The notes beneath the pieces were generated by a model. The model saw nothing but the letters and a program-made list of their open reading frames with translations, did no database searches and was not told where the DNA came from. Below are positions 24,123 to 33,150 of a stretch of DNA of 64,000 bases, piece by piece. The stretch covers positions 868,001 through 932,000 of the forward strand of contig OZ257260.1 of assembly GCA_965279735.1 (NCBI GenBank), written 5' to 3'. Origin of the DNA: CAIUGU01 sp965279735. Its GTDB lineage: Bacteria; Pseudomonadota; Gammaproteobacteria; Steroidobacterales; Steroidobacteraceae. Position numbers and translations under genes: made by a program. Position 1 is the first letter of the stretch; each line of letters begins with the position of its first letter.

Positions 24123-26266
24123 GCCTTCCTTCTCGCGCTGATCACGTTCGGCAGCCCCTGGATGCGGGCGAGGGCGCGGGAGAGATCCGCAAGGCCGTGG
24201 ATCGAGATCCGGATCGTCATGTCGGCAATCCCGTCCTGTTCATGCGTGTCGGTCGACATCGAATGAATGTTGATCTTGCTGTCCGCCAGCACCGCGGTGA
24301 CATCGCGGACCAGTCCCCGGCGATCGTAAGCGCGGATGTTCACGTCGACGGCGAACATCTGGCCACTCTCCTGGCCCCATTCCACCACGATGACCCGCTC
24401 GGGATGCCGTGTCCCCATGCGTAGCGCATTCGGGCAATTCTCGCGGTGAATGCTGACCCCGCGTCCGAGCGTGATGTAACCCGTGATGGCTTCCGGTGGC
24501 ACGGGCCGGCAGCAGCGGGCGAAGTTCGAGAGCAGGTCACCCACTCCATCGACAGTAATGCCTGTCGTGCTGGTCTCGCGAATGGGCTTGCGAGGCGCCG
24601 CTGTCGGCAGTTCCTGGGGCTTTGCGCGACGCTGGATCGCTCCGGTGACCTGGGCGATCGTGACTTCACCTTCACCCAGTGCGAGGTACAACGCGTCGGC
24701 GTTCGGCATCTCGAAATCAACCAGCAGATCCGCCAGCGTCACCGAATGGATGGCGAGGTGGTGCAGCTCGCGCTCCAGCATCTGCTTGCCCTGGATCAGA
24801 TTCTGGCCTTCATCCTGTTTGCGGAACCAGGCCCTGACCTTGCCCCGGTTCCGTTGCGAGACCAGGTAGCCGAGGGACGGCACCAGCCAGTCGCGGCTCG
24901 GACTCAATTGCTTGCCCGTGATGATCTCGACCTGGTCGCCGTTGGCGAGAGGATGATTCAGCGGCACCATGCGGCCATTCACTTTCGCTCCGCGGCACCG
25001 GTGGCCGAGATCAGTGTGAACGTGATACGCGAAGTCGAGCGGCGTCGCGCCCTTCGGCAGATCGATCACCTCGCCCCGGGGCGATAGCGCGTAAACGCGG
25101 TCCTCGAAGATCTCCGACCGCACCTGGTCGAGCAGATCCTGCTCCGCTTCCGGCTTGCCGGCCGCACCGTTGTCCGCAGCCGGTTCCAGAATCTGCCTGA
25201 GCCAGTTGATCTTCTGCTCATACGCGGGATTGGCCTTGCCGCCTTCCTTGTAACGCCAGTGGGCTGCCACGCCGAGTTCCGCATGCTCGTGCATTTCCTG
25301 CGTACGGATCTGGATCTCTAGCGGCAGTTTGCCGGGTCCGATGACCGCCGTGTGGAGAGAGCGATAGAGGTTGTCCTTCGGCGTTGCGATGTAGTCGTCG
25401 AACTCGCCAGGGATATACGGCCACAGACTGTGGACCACGCCGAGGGCGGCGTAGCAGTCGGCCACAGTGTCGACCAGGACGCGGACGGCGCGCAGATCGT
25501 AGAGCTCGTCGAACGACAGCTGCTTGGCTTTCATTTTCCGCCAGATGCTGTAGAGGTGCTTCGGCCGGCCCGCGATTTCGATCGCACGAATGCCTGCCGC
25601 TTCCAGGGCGCTGCGGATTTCCCGGATCACGTCCTCGATGTAGTGCTGGCGCTCGGCGCGTTTCGCGGCGAGCAGGCCGGCGATGCGCCGGTAGTTGTCG
25701 GCATCGAGATACCGGAAGCTCAGGTCTTCGAGTTCCCACTTGAGCTGCCAGATGCCAAGGCGATTCGCGAGGGGGGCATAGATCTCGCGGGTTTCGACAG
25801 CCAGTCTTTGCCGTTCTGCCTCCGACGCATCCTTTGCCCGGCGTAGCCGCTCGAGCTGGTCCGCGAGCCGGATGAGGATGAGCCGGGCATCGGTCACCAC
25901 TGCGAGCAGCATTTTCCGCAGTGCTTCGGCTTGGGTCGCAGGCAGCGCCTGGCCCGGCTGCCATTGCGCAGGCATGCCGAAATGGCCGAGACGCACGATC
26001 TCGTGCGCGATGCGGGTGGCAGCCTCGCCAAACACTTTGACAGCATCAGCTTCGGGAACCAGACCTGCGTCCAGAAGTGGATAAAGCGTTGCTCCGAGGA
26101 CGATGTCGTCGCCGGCCTGCAGTTCCTCGACGATGCCGGACAGGGCCTGCGCCCGCGCGACCGCGTGACGGCGAGCGTCGTCGGAGACTGGAAAGGCCGC
26201 GAGGAAAGCGCGGGCCTGTGCTACTGCGGGCGTACCAGGACGCGTTGGGGTGCTGTCTGCTGCCAC
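24119..26266 (-). CDS. relA: GTP pyrophosphokinase ((p)ppGpp synthetase)
   Basis: 715 residues, RelA type. The N-terminal pseudo-hydrolase region (about 30-170) lacks the HD metal motif. The synthetase domain has GRPKHLYSIWRKM, YDLRAVRVLV and GEFDDYIATPK, whose EFDD is the EXDD type of monofunctional RelA. Then come EIQIRTQEMHEHAE, a TGS domain (EVIDLPKGATPLDFAYHVH), a zinc-finger region and a C-terminal ACT domain. It senses uncharged tRNA on the ribosome and makes (p)ppGpp. Start is GTG 26266; a clear ribosome site is not visible. Convergent with lysR. Confidence 0.95.
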   Translation of the reverse strand: MAADSTPTRPGTPAVAQARAFLAAFPVSDDARRHAVARAQALSGIVEELQAGDDIVLGATLYPLLDAGLVPEADAVKVFGEAATRIAHEIVRLGHFGMPAQWQPGQALPATQAEALRKMLLAVVTDARLILIRLADQLERLRRAKDASEAERQRLAVETREIYAPLANRLGIWQLKWELEDLSFRYLDADNYRRIAGLLAAKRAERQHYIEDVIREIRSALEAAGIRAIEIAGRPKHLYSIWRKMKAKQLSFDELYDLRAVRVLVDTVADCYAALGVVHSLWPYIPGEFDDYIATPKDNLYRSLHTAVIGPGKLPLEIQIRTQEMHEHAELGVAAHWRYKEGGKANPAYEQKINWLRQILEPAADNGAAGKPEAEQDLLDQVRSEIFEDRVYALSPRGEVIDLPKGATPLDFAYHVHTDLGHRCRGAKVNGRMVPLNHPLANGDQVEIITGKQLSPSRDWLVPSLGYLVSQRNRGKVRAWFRKQDEGQNLIQGKQMLERELHHLAIHSVTLADLLVDFEMPNADALYLALGEGEVTIAQVTGAIQRRAKPQELPTAAPRKPIRETSTTGITVDGVGDLLSNFARCCRPVPPEAITGYITLGRGVSIHRENCPNALRMGTRHPERVIVVEWGQESGQMFAVDVNIRAYDRRGLVRDVTAVLADSKINIHSMSTDTHEQDGIADMTIRISIHGLADLSRALARIQGLPNVISARRKA

Positions 26267-26527
26267 GGGTTCAGGAAAACGGGATGCCGAAGAGTGTGCG
26301 TTGCCGGTATCATACGCGGCTTCACAACCTCAGGATTTCAACGGGGATTTTTAGATTCATGGCGAAGCATGAAGAGCGGACTCCGCAGATTGCGAGGCCA
26401 GTCAGACTGGCCGGGATAACCGTTGCCGCGTCGTAGTTCAAGACGGCTGACCGTACCGCCCGTGACCGCGCTGACTCGCCGGTCGCCAGAGGCGGCTCGC
26501 CCCGTTCCTTTTGCCAAGACCAGGTCG

Positions 26528-27040
26528 GTGCGGGTGCTGGGGCTGGATCCCGGTTCGCGCGCTACCGGCTATGCATTGATCGAATGCACGGGGACCGATT
26601 CAGCGTATCTCGCCAGCGGCGCCATTCACACGGAAGGCGAGTCCTTCACCGACCGCCTGCAGGAAATCTTCGCGAGCGTTTCGCGGCTGGTCGCCGAATT
26701 CCAGCCGGATGAAGTGGCCATCGAGCGCGTGTTCATGCATCGCAATCCGGACAGTGCGCTCAAGCTGGGCCAGGCCCGCGGCGCGGCGCTCTGCGGCACT
26801 TTCGCCGGTCGGCCGCTCATCTACGAATACGCTCCGCGTGAGATCAAGCTGGCGGTGGTCGGCACGGGTGCCGCGCAGAAGGAGCAGGTCCAGCTGATGG
26901 TGAAGCAGCTCCTGCGTCTCTCCGGCTCGATTGGAGCCGATGCGGCCGATGCACTGGCCATAGCGCTGTGTCATGCCCATACCCGTCGGTTGCAGATGCT
27001 GCTCACCGCAGGCTCTGCCCGCGCAAGGACCGCGACATGA
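26528..27040 (+). CDS. ruvC: Holliday junction resolvase
   Basis: 170 residues from GTG 26528, which gives the standard N-terminus VRVLGLDPGS. The frame is open about 100 nt further upstream but without family similarity, so the start is moderately sure. Catalytic acids are visible: Asp in GLDPGS, Glu in VAIERVF, and the Asp pair in GADAADALAIA. It cuts Holliday junctions recognised by RuvAB. Its TGA overlaps the ruvA ATG. Upstream, 26267-26527 holds a TATCAT (26308-26313) that could be a -10 box, but no good -35 was seen. Confidence 0.95.
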   Translation: MRVLGLDPGSRATGYALIECTGTDSAYLASGAIHTEGESFTDRLQEIFASVSRLVAEFQPDEVAIERVFMHRNPDSALKLGQARGAALCGTFAGRPLIYEYAPREIKLAVVGTGAAQKEQVQLMVKQLLRLSGSIGADAADALAIALCHAHTRRLQMLLTAGSARARTAT

Positions 27041-27639
27041 TCGGTTCTTTACGTGGGCGCCTGATCACGAAACAGCCTCCGCATCTGTCGATCGACGTGG
27101 GCGGCGTGGGGTACGACCTCGAAGCCCCCATGTCCACGTTCTATGTATTGCCTGCCACAGGCGCCGAGGTCACGGTGTGCACCCACCTCGTGATCCGCGA
27201 AGACGCGCACATCCTGTATGCCTTTGCGTCCGAGCGGGAGCGCCGCCTGTTCCGTGAACTGCTCAAGGTCTCGAATGTCGGCCCCAAGATTGCGCTCGCG
27301 CTGCTGTCCGGCATCAGTGTCGACGCTTTCCTGCTGTGCGTGGAGTCCGAGGATACGGATGCCTTGGTGCGCGTTCCCGGCGTCGGCCGCAAGACGGCAG
27401 AGCGTTTGCTCGTGGAAATGCGCGACCGGGTGAAAGCCTTTGGCACCACCTATACGGTGCCTTCGGGAATGCCTGCGGGAGACAACGTCCCCGGCATCCA
27501 GGCCGAAGCGTTTGGCGCTCTGGTGGCGCTCGGTTACAAGCCGCCTGAAGTCATTCGCCTGTTGAAACTCGCGGAAGCCGGTGCGACCACGACCGAAGAC
27601 CTGATTCGCAGGGCGCTGCAGGTGGCGGCAAGGCAATGA
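27037..27639 (+). CDS. ruvA: Holliday junction branch-migration protein RuvA
   Basis: 200 residues. It binds four-way junctions and loads RuvB. The N-terminal OB fold begins MIGSLRGRL, with VGGVGYDLEAP. The two helix-hairpin-helix motifs are SNVGPKIALALLSG and VPGVGRKTAERLLVE, and the C-terminal domain III (ALVALGYKPPEV) contacts RuvB. ATG 27037 overlaps the ruvC stop (ATGA) and its own stop overlaps ruvB, so translation is probably coupled. Confidence 0.97.
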   Translation: MIGSLRGRLITKQPPHLSIDVGGVGYDLEAPMSTFYVLPATGAEVTVCTHLVIREDAHILYAFASERERRLFRELLKVSNVGPKIALALLSGISVDAFLLCVESEDTDALVRVPGVGRKTAERLLVEMRDRVKAFGTTYTVPSGMPAGDNVPGIQAEAFGALVALGYKPPEVIRLLKLAEAGATTTEDLIRRALQVAARQ

Positions 27640-28673
27640 CCATGATCGAACAGGATCGCCTCACCACCGCCGCCCCCCAGAGAGAAGATGACGTCTTCGA
27701 TCGCACCGTGCGCCCGAAGCAGCTGAAGGACTACGTTGGCCAGTCCGCCGTGAAGACCCAGATGGAGATCTTCATCGAAGCCGCCCGCAAGCGCGGCGAA
27801 GCGCTCGACCACGTACTGATCTTCGGGCCGCCGGGTCTCGGCAAGACGACGCTCGCGAACATCATCGCCAACGAACTGGGCGTGGGCTTGCGGCAGACGT
27901 CGGGTCCCGTGATCGAGCGGCCGGGCGATCTCGCGGCACTGCTCACGAACCTGCAACCGAACGACGTGCTGTTCGTCGACGAGATCCATCGCCTGAGTCC
28001 CGTGGTCGAGGAAATCCTCTATCCCGCCATGGAAGACTTCCAGCTCGACATCATGATTGGTGAGGGGCCCGGCGCGCGGTCCATCAAGCTCGATCTGCCT
28101 CCGTTCACTCTGATCGGTGCCACGACGCGGGCGGGACTGCTGACGTCGCCGCTGCGCGACCGCTTCGGCATCGTCCAGCGGCTCGAGTTCTACGATCACA
28201 CGGAACTGGAAAGCATTGTCCAGCGATCCGCCGGGATTCTCGGCGTGGCCATGGAAGGCGGCGGCGCCCTGCAGGTGGCCCGGCGTTCACGAGGTACCCC
28301 TCGTATCGCCAACCGGTTGCTCCGCCGCGTACGGGATTTTGCGGAGGTACGGGCTCAGGGCCGTATCACCGATGCGGTGGCGCAGGCCGCCCTCGATCTG
28401 CTGCATGTCGATATCCAGGGCTTCGACGTGATGGATCGCAAGCTCATGCAGGCCATCATCGAGAAGTTCGACGGCGGGCCGGTCGGGGTTGAAAGTCTTG
28501 CAGCGGCACTGGGCGAGGAGCGTGGCACGATCGAGGATGTCATCGAGCCGTTCCTGATCCAGCAGGGTTACATCATGCGCACTGCCCGTGGCCGAATGGC
28601 GACACGGAACGCTTACCTGCATTTCGGGCTCAAAGTGCCCGAACGGGTGCAGGCCACCGGGGATCTGTTCTAG
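27636..28673 (+). CDS. ruvB: Holliday junction DNA helicase RuvB
   Basis: 345 residues, AAA+ motor of branch migration. Visible: Walker A GPPGLGKTTLAN, Walker B VLFVDEIHRL, sensor TLIGATTRAGLL, arginine finger in SPLRDRFGI, and the C-terminal winged helix ending in GYIMRTARGR. ATG 27636 overlaps the ruvA stop; ATG 27642 is an alternative. The gene ends one base before ybgC starts. Confidence 0.98.
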   Translation: MTMIEQDRLTTAAPQREDDVFDRTVRPKQLKDYVGQSAVKTQMEIFIEAARKRGEALDHVLIFGPPGLGKTTLANIIANELGVGLRQTSGPVIERPGDLAALLTNLQPNDVLFVDEIHRLSPVVEEILYPAMEDFQLDIMIGEGPGARSIKLDLPPFTLIGATTRAGLLTSPLRDRFGIVQRLEFYDHTELESIVQRSAGILGVAMEGGGALQVARRSRGTPRIANRLLRRVRDFAEVRAQGRITDAVAQAALDLLHVDIQGFDVMDRKLMQAIIEKFDGGPVGVESLAAALGEERGTIEDVIEPFLIQQGYIMRTARGRMATRNAYLHFGLKVPERVQATGDLF

Positions 28674-29093
28674 ATGGAGCCCTCGAATCTGCCCTTCGCC
28701 TGGCCTGCGCGCATTTACTGGGAAGATACCGACGCCGGTGGTGTGGTGTACTACGCCAATTACCTCAAGTACCTGGAGCGGGCCCGCACGGAATGGTTGC
28801 GTTCAATCGGAGTGGAACAGGGCGAACTGCTGCGCGAACACGGGCTGCTGTTCGCGATCGTGCATGTGGAGGCCGATTATCGGCGGCCCGCGCGCTATGG
28901 CGATCTGCTGCAGGTCACCTGTCGCGTCGCGGAACACACCCGGACCAGCGTGACGTTTGCCCAGGATATTTATCGTGACCGCACCGATGGCGAACTGCTC
29001 TTCAATGGCAGTGTGCGTGCAGTCTGCCTCGAAGGCGCCACTTTCCGGCCGCGGCCGATCCCCGATTTTCTTCTGAAGGAGATGGAACAATGA
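28674..29093 (+). CDS. ybgC: Tol-Pal-associated acyl-CoA thioesterase
   Basis: 139 residues, hot-dog fold 4HBT family. The signature YWEDTDAGGVVYYANYL contains the catalytic Asp, and YLERARTEWLR follows. YbgC hydrolyses short acyl-CoA in vitro and is nearly always first in the tol-pal cluster. It starts directly after the ruvB stop and overlaps tolQ by 4 nt, which joins the ruv and tol genes into one long transcript. Confidence 0.95.
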   Translation: MEPSNLPFAWPARIYWEDTDAGGVVYYANYLKYLERARTEWLRSIGVEQGELLREHGLLFAIVHVEADYRRPARYGDLLQVTCRVAEHTRTSVTFAQDIYRDRTDGELLFNGSVRAVCLEGATFRPRPIPDFLLKEMEQ

Positions 29094-29788
29094 CGGACCA
29101 CCTGTCTGTCGTCGCACTGGTCCTGAATGCCAGCCTCATCGTGCAGATCGTCCTCGCATTGCTGCTCGGCGCGTCGATCTCGTCCTGGGCGGTGATCTTC
29201 CGCAAGCGATCCGAGATCAACGGGGCGCGCTCCGCTTCGGACAAGTTCGAGGAGAGCTTCTGGTCCGGCGGCGATCTCACCGCGATGTACCGGTCGATCG
29301 ATGCCGCGAAGAAACCGCTGACCGGCATGGAGAGTATTTTCCAGTCGGGCTTCCGCGAGTTTGGCCGCCTTCGCCAGCAGGGCGGCATCACGGCCGCACA
29401 GCTCATCGAAGGCTCGCGCCGCTCGATGCGTGTCGCGTTGCTGCGTGAAACGGACCGCCTCGAGAAGAGTCTCGCGATGCTCGCGACCGTCGGATCGATC
29501 AGTCCCTATGTCGGCCTCTTCGGCACGGTGTGGGGCATCATGAATGCGTTCTACGGCCTCGGGAATGTCCAGCAGGCGACGCTCGCCATGGTTGCGCCCG
29601 GCATCAGTGAAGCGCTCATTGCCACGGCCATGGGCTTGTTCGCCGCGATCCCGGCCGTCATTGCCTACAACCGCTATGCCGACCAGGTGAGCCGTCTCGA
29701 GCTGCGTTACGACACGTTCGTCGAAGAGCTGTCGACGATCCTCCAGCGTCATGCCAGCACGAGGCCGGCAGCGCAGGCCGCCCAATGA
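29090..29788 (+). CDS. tolQ: Tol-Pal system inner-membrane proton channel protein TolQ
   Basis: 232 residues, MotA/TolQ/ExbB family. Three membrane helices: about 9-33, then LAMLATVGSISPYVGLFGTVWGIM (in pieces, about 126-150) and the ALIATAMGLFAAIPAVIAY segment (about 168-192). With TolR it turns the proton gradient into motion of TolA for outer-membrane constriction at division. ATG overlaps the ybgC stop and the stop overlaps tolR. Confidence 0.97.
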   Translation: MTDHLSVVALVLNASLIVQIVLALLLGASISSWAVIFRKRSEINGARSASDKFEESFWSGGDLTAMYRSIDAAKKPLTGMESIFQSGFREFGRLRQQGGITAAQLIEGSRRSMRVALLRETDRLEKSLAMLATVGSISPYVGLFGTVWGIMNAFYGLGNVQQATLAMVAPGISEALIATAMGLFAAIPAVIAYNRYADQVSRLELRYDTFVEELSTILQRHASTRPAAQAAQ

Positions 29789-30231
29789 GCCCCAACAAGC
29801 GTGGCAAGGGCCGGCTGGTCGCGGAGATCAACGTCGTCCCCTACATCGACGTGATGCTGGTGCTGCTCATCATCTTCATGGTCACCGCGCCGCTGCTGAC
29901 ACAGGGCATCAAGGTGGATCTGCCGAAGGCGGGGGCTGAAGCATTACCTAAGGACGACACCGATCCGCTGATCCTGAGTGTCGATCGCGATGGCCGCTAC
30001 TACCTGAGCATTGGCGAGAATCAGGAGTCGGCGATCGAGGAAAGCGTTGTGGTCGACAGGGTCGGCGCGGTCCTGCGCAGGGAACCCATGACGCCCGTGC
30101 TGGTCAAGGCAGATGCGAATGTGCCGTATGGCAAGGTCGTAACCGGGATGGTGTTGCTGCAGCAGGCTGGTGCCGAGAAGGTGGGCTTCATCACCGATCC
30201 CCTCGAAACTCCGCAGCGGCGTGCGCGCTAG
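29785..30231 (+). CDS. tolR: Tol-Pal system protein TolR
   Basis: 148 residues, ExbD/TolR family. The single N-terminal helix contains the essential proton-channel Asp22 (PYIDVMLVLLIIFMV). The periplasmic domain ends with VLVKADANVPYGKVV. Partner of TolQ. Starts inside the tolQ stop (ATGA), ends 18 nt before tolA. Confidence 0.97.
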   Translation: MSPNKRGKGRLVAEINVVPYIDVMLVLLIIFMVTAPLLTQGIKVDLPKAGAEALPKDDTDPLILSVDRDGRYYLSIGENQESAIEESVVVDRVGAVLRREPMTPVLVKADANVPYGKVVTGMVLLQQAGAEKVGFITDPLETPQRRAR

Positions 30232-30249
30232 GAGCCGACCGACAAAGTC

Positions 30250-31116
30250 ATGTCCGAGTACCTGCAGGAAAACTGGAAGTTTCTGATCGCCGCGTTGTTG
30301 GTCCACGCGGTGATCGCGGCTGCGCTCACGGTGCAGATCGCGTCGCGGCCCGTTCGCGTGACGCCGCAGCTGGCGATCCAGGCCACAGTCGTCAGCGAAT
30401 CTGCGCTCAGGCGTGTCGATCAGCGGAAGCAGCAGGAAGCGCAGCGCCAGCGTGATCAGCAGGAACGCGCTGCCCAGCAGGAGCGGGACAGGCAGGCAGC
30501 AGAGCAGCGACGTGAGCAGGAGGCAGAAGCCGAGAAGGCTGCCGTTGTGCAACGGCAGGAACAACAGCGCGAAGCCGAGCAGCAGAAGCAGGCTGAGGCG
30601 CAACGCCAGGCGGAGGCGGATGCCACGCGGCAAGCTGCGGAGAAGACCCGTCAGGTGCAGGCTGACAAGGAAAAAAAGGCAGCCGCAGATAAACAACGTG
30701 CCGCCGAGATCGAGAAGCGCCAGCGTGAAGTGGCGGACCAGCGTCGTGCCGCGGATGCCTTGAAAGCCCAGTCAGCTCGTGAAGCCGAACTCAAGCAGCA
30801 ACTCGCGGAAGAGGCGGGACGAATGCAGGCCGAGAACGCCGGATTGAATAATCAGTACGCGGCGCTGATCGAACAGCGTGTCTATCGCAACTGGAACCGG
30901 CCCGCGACGGCGCGTCCCGGGATCGAATGCCAGGTCAGGGTCACGCAAGCTCCGGCGGGAACGGTCCTGTCCGTAGAGGTGGGACAGTGCAATGGCGATG
31001 CTGCCGTGAGGCAGTCGATCGAAGCAGCGGTCCTGCGTTCGTCGCCACTACCGCCGCCGCCCGATCCACGGTTGTTTCAGCGGAACGTGCTGCTGATCTT
31101 CAAGCCGCTGGATTGA
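30250..31116 (+). CDS. tolA: Tol-Pal system protein TolA
   Basis: 288 residues, short for TolA (421 in E. coli). One N-terminal helix (about 11-31) anchors it. A long Gln/Glu/Ala/Lys/Arg-rich coiled-coil arm spans about 50-200, and the C-terminal domain III (about 205-288) has QVRVTQAPAGTVLSVEV and QCNGDAAVRQSIEAAV. It links TolQR to TolB and Pal across the periplasm. The arm is low-complexity and likely to vary in length between strains. Confidence 0.93.
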   Translation: MSEYLQENWKFLIAALLVHAVIAAALTVQIASRPVRVTPQLAIQATVVSESALRRVDQRKQQEAQRQRDQQERAAQQERDRQAAEQRREQEAEAEKAAVVQRQEQQREAEQQKQAEAQRQAEADATRQAAEKTRQVQADKEKKAAADKQRAAEIEKRQREVADQRRAADALKAQSAREAELKQQLAEEAGRMQAENAGLNNQYAALIEQRVYRNWNRPATARPGIECQVRVTQAPAGTVLSVEVGQCNGDAAVRQSIEAAVLRSSPLPPPPDPRLFQRNVLLIFKPLD

Positions 31117-31166
31117 TCCGGCGATTTCCCGTACATAGCCCTCATGAATCAGACGAGAAGCGAAGG

Positions 31167-32477
31167 ATGAAGCACACGATGCCGAAATTCAGCCGGTGGC
31201 TCTGGATGATCGCAGCGCTCTGCGGAACGGCACACGCGCAGCTGGTTGTAGAAATTACGCGTGGCCAGACCGATGCCATTCCGATAGCCATCGTCCCGTT
31301 CGGCTGGGAAGGCACGGGGACTGCGCCTTTCGATGTCGCCCAAGTGGTGGCAGCCGACCTGGGCCGCAGCGGTCGTTTCGCGCCGCTCGAACGCCGCGAC
31401 ATGATCGACCGCCCGACGGCGGGCGAGCAGATCAAATTCCAGGACTGGCGCTATCTCAAGAGCGACTTCATCGCTGTCGGCAAACTCGCTCCGACCGCGA
31501 CCGACCAACATGCGGTGCAGTTCGAGCTCTACAACGTGCTCAACGGCCAGCGCCTCCTGGGCCAACGCATCCCGTCGAGCACAATGGGGCTGCGCGCGAC
31601 TTCACACCGCATTGCCGATCTGATCTTCGAACAGCTCACGGGAATTCCAGGCGCCTTCTCGACACGGATCGCGTTCGTGAACATGGAGGGCACGCCGCCC
31701 AAGCAACGCTACAAGCTGATCGTGGCGGACGCGGATGGTGAGAACCAGCAGGTCATCGCGGATTCAGCCGAACCGCTCATGTCTCCCATCTGGTCGCCGG
31801 ATGGCCAGAGCCTCGCGTACGTCTCTTTCGAAACCCACAACGCGGCGATCTACGTGCAGGCTTTGCGCAGCGGCGAGCGGACGCGCGTCTCGGCTCGTGC
31901 GGGCATCAACGGCGCTCCGGCGTGGTCGCCTGATGGCTCGACGCTGGCGTTGACGCTGTCACGCAGGGATGGCGATCTCGATGTCTATACGCTGTCGCTG
32001 GCGACCCAGGTGCTCACGCGGATGACCTTCGATCCGGGGATCGATACCGAGCCGGTCTGGTCGCTCGATGGCCGCAAGCTCTATTTCACTTCGGACCGTT
32101 CGGGTAGTCCGCAGATCTACGAAGTCGACATCGGTGATTCCTCGAAACCGCGGCGGGTGACTTTCGAGGGCAGCTACAACGCGCGGCCACGCCTGTCGCC
32201 GGATGGCAAGCAGCTGGCCGTGGTCCATCTCGATGCGGGCAACTACCGTATCGCCGTCGTTGATCTTGCATCACGTGCGGTCCGGGTGCTCTCGCAGGGC
32301 AGGCAGGACGAAAGTCCGAGCTTCGCACCAAACGGTGCGACGCTCATCTATGCCACGCAAGACCGGGGCCGGGGCGTGCTGGCGACGGTTTCGATCGACG
32401 GACGGGTGACACAGAGACTCGCAGCGAGGGCGGGCGATGTCCGCGAGCCGGTATGGTCGCCGTTTCCAGCCCGTTGA
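31167..32477 (+). CDS. tolB: Tol-Pal system beta-propeller protein TolB
   Basis: 436 residues. ATG 31167 has GAAGG directly upstream; ATG 31179 is an alternative with better spacing. The signal peptide ends at TAHA, followed by QLVVEITRG. The N-terminal domain (about 22-160) has PIAIVPFGW and a six-bladed propeller follows with repeated SPDG/SLDG motifs (SPIWSPDGQSLAYVS, APAWSPDGSTLAL, EPVWSLDGRKLYF, RPRLSPDGKQLAV). Periplasmic partner of Pal and TolA. Confidence 0.96.
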   Translation: MKHTMPKFSRWLWMIAALCGTAHAQLVVEITRGQTDAIPIAIVPFGWEGTGTAPFDVAQVVAADLGRSGRFAPLERRDMIDRPTAGEQIKFQDWRYLKSDFIAVGKLAPTATDQHAVQFELYNVLNGQRLLGQRIPSSTMGLRATSHRIADLIFEQLTGIPGAFSTRIAFVNMEGTPPKQRYKLIVADADGENQQVIADSAEPLMSPIWSPDGQSLAYVSFETHNAAIYVQALRSGERTRVSARAGINGAPAWSPDGSTLALTLSRRDGDLDVYTLSLATQVLTRMTFDPGIDTEPVWSLDGRKLYFTSDRSGSPQIYEVDIGDSSKPRRVTFEGSYNARPRLSPDGKQLAVVHLDAGNYRIAVVDLASRAVRVLSQGRQDESPSFAPNGATLIYATQDRGRGVLATVSIDGRVTQRLAARAGDVREPVWSPFPAR

Positions 32478-32622
32478 GCGTGAACGCGCGGCTGCTTTGA
32501 ATCGTGGTGGCATCCTGAAGCTTGTGGCACAATTCCCGCGAAATTTTTACAGGCTGTCGACGACGAGCCGGCAGCGATACAGGTTGAAGATTCAAAACGG
32601 TTTCTTTTTCGAGGAGTGATGC

Positions 32623-33150
32623 ATGCGAATTGCGCAGCTGGTTCTGGTTCTCGCGAGCGTGGCAGTCCTTGCCGGGTGTCCCAAGCGTCCGACAACCCTG
32701 CCTGACTCCGGCGCAGCCGCCGGCAACCAGGGCGCGGCGACAACGGGTGCCGGCAACGGTGGCGTCCAGACCGGCGAGCAGCTCACTGCCGAACAGGCAG
32801 CCCTGCGCGAGCTCGAGCGTCTCGGGATGATCGTCTACTTCGACTATGACCGCGCCGAGATCAAGCCGGAATACGTCAGCGTCGTGGCTGCTCATGCCCG
32901 CTTCCTCAATGGCAACACGGCCCGCAAGGTCCGTCTCGAAGGCCATGCCGACGAACGCGGTTCGCGCGAATACAACATCGGTCTTGGTGAACGTCGCGCC
33001 CAGGCCGTGCGTCGCGCGCTGCTGCTGCAGGGTGTCGGTGAAGCCCAGATCACTACCGTGAGCTATGGCGAGGAACGTCCCGCTGCTGCCGGCAGCGATG
33101 AAGCCGCCTACGGCAAGAATCGCCGCGTCGAGATCGGATACGGTCAATGA
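32623..33150 (+). CDS. pal: peptidoglycan-associated lipoprotein Pal
   Basis: 175 residues. Lipobox VLAGC puts the lipidated Cys at residue 19. A Gly/Ala/Thr-rich linker follows (about 25-50), then an OmpA-like peptidoglycan-binding domain with YFDYDRAEIKPEY, RKVRLEGHADERGSREYN and the C-terminal NRRVEIGY. GAGGAG about 6 nt upstream is a good ribosome site. The 145-nt gap after tolB leaves room for its own promoter. Overlaps cpoB by 4 nt. Confidence 0.97.
   Translation: MRIAQLVLVLASVAVLAGCPKRPTTLPDSGAAAGNQGAATTGAGNGGVQTGEQLTAEQAALRELERLGMIVYFDYDRAEIKPEYVSVVAAHARFLNGNTARKVRLEGHADERGSREYNIGLGERRAQAVRRALLLQGVGEAQITTVSYGEERPAAAGSDEAAYGKNRRVEIGYGQ

Noticed and set aside
26359..26436. 25-codon reading frame (MAKHEERTPQIAR...) upstream of ruvC.
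   Set aside because: No ribosome site or similarity that I can recognise; YebC, often upstream of ruvC, is not encoded here.
32525..32540. TGGCAC-N5-CCGCG before pal, resembling a sigma-54 promoter.
   Set aside because: Only the -24 half fits and the -12 half lacks TTGC; sigma-54 control of pal would be unexpected.
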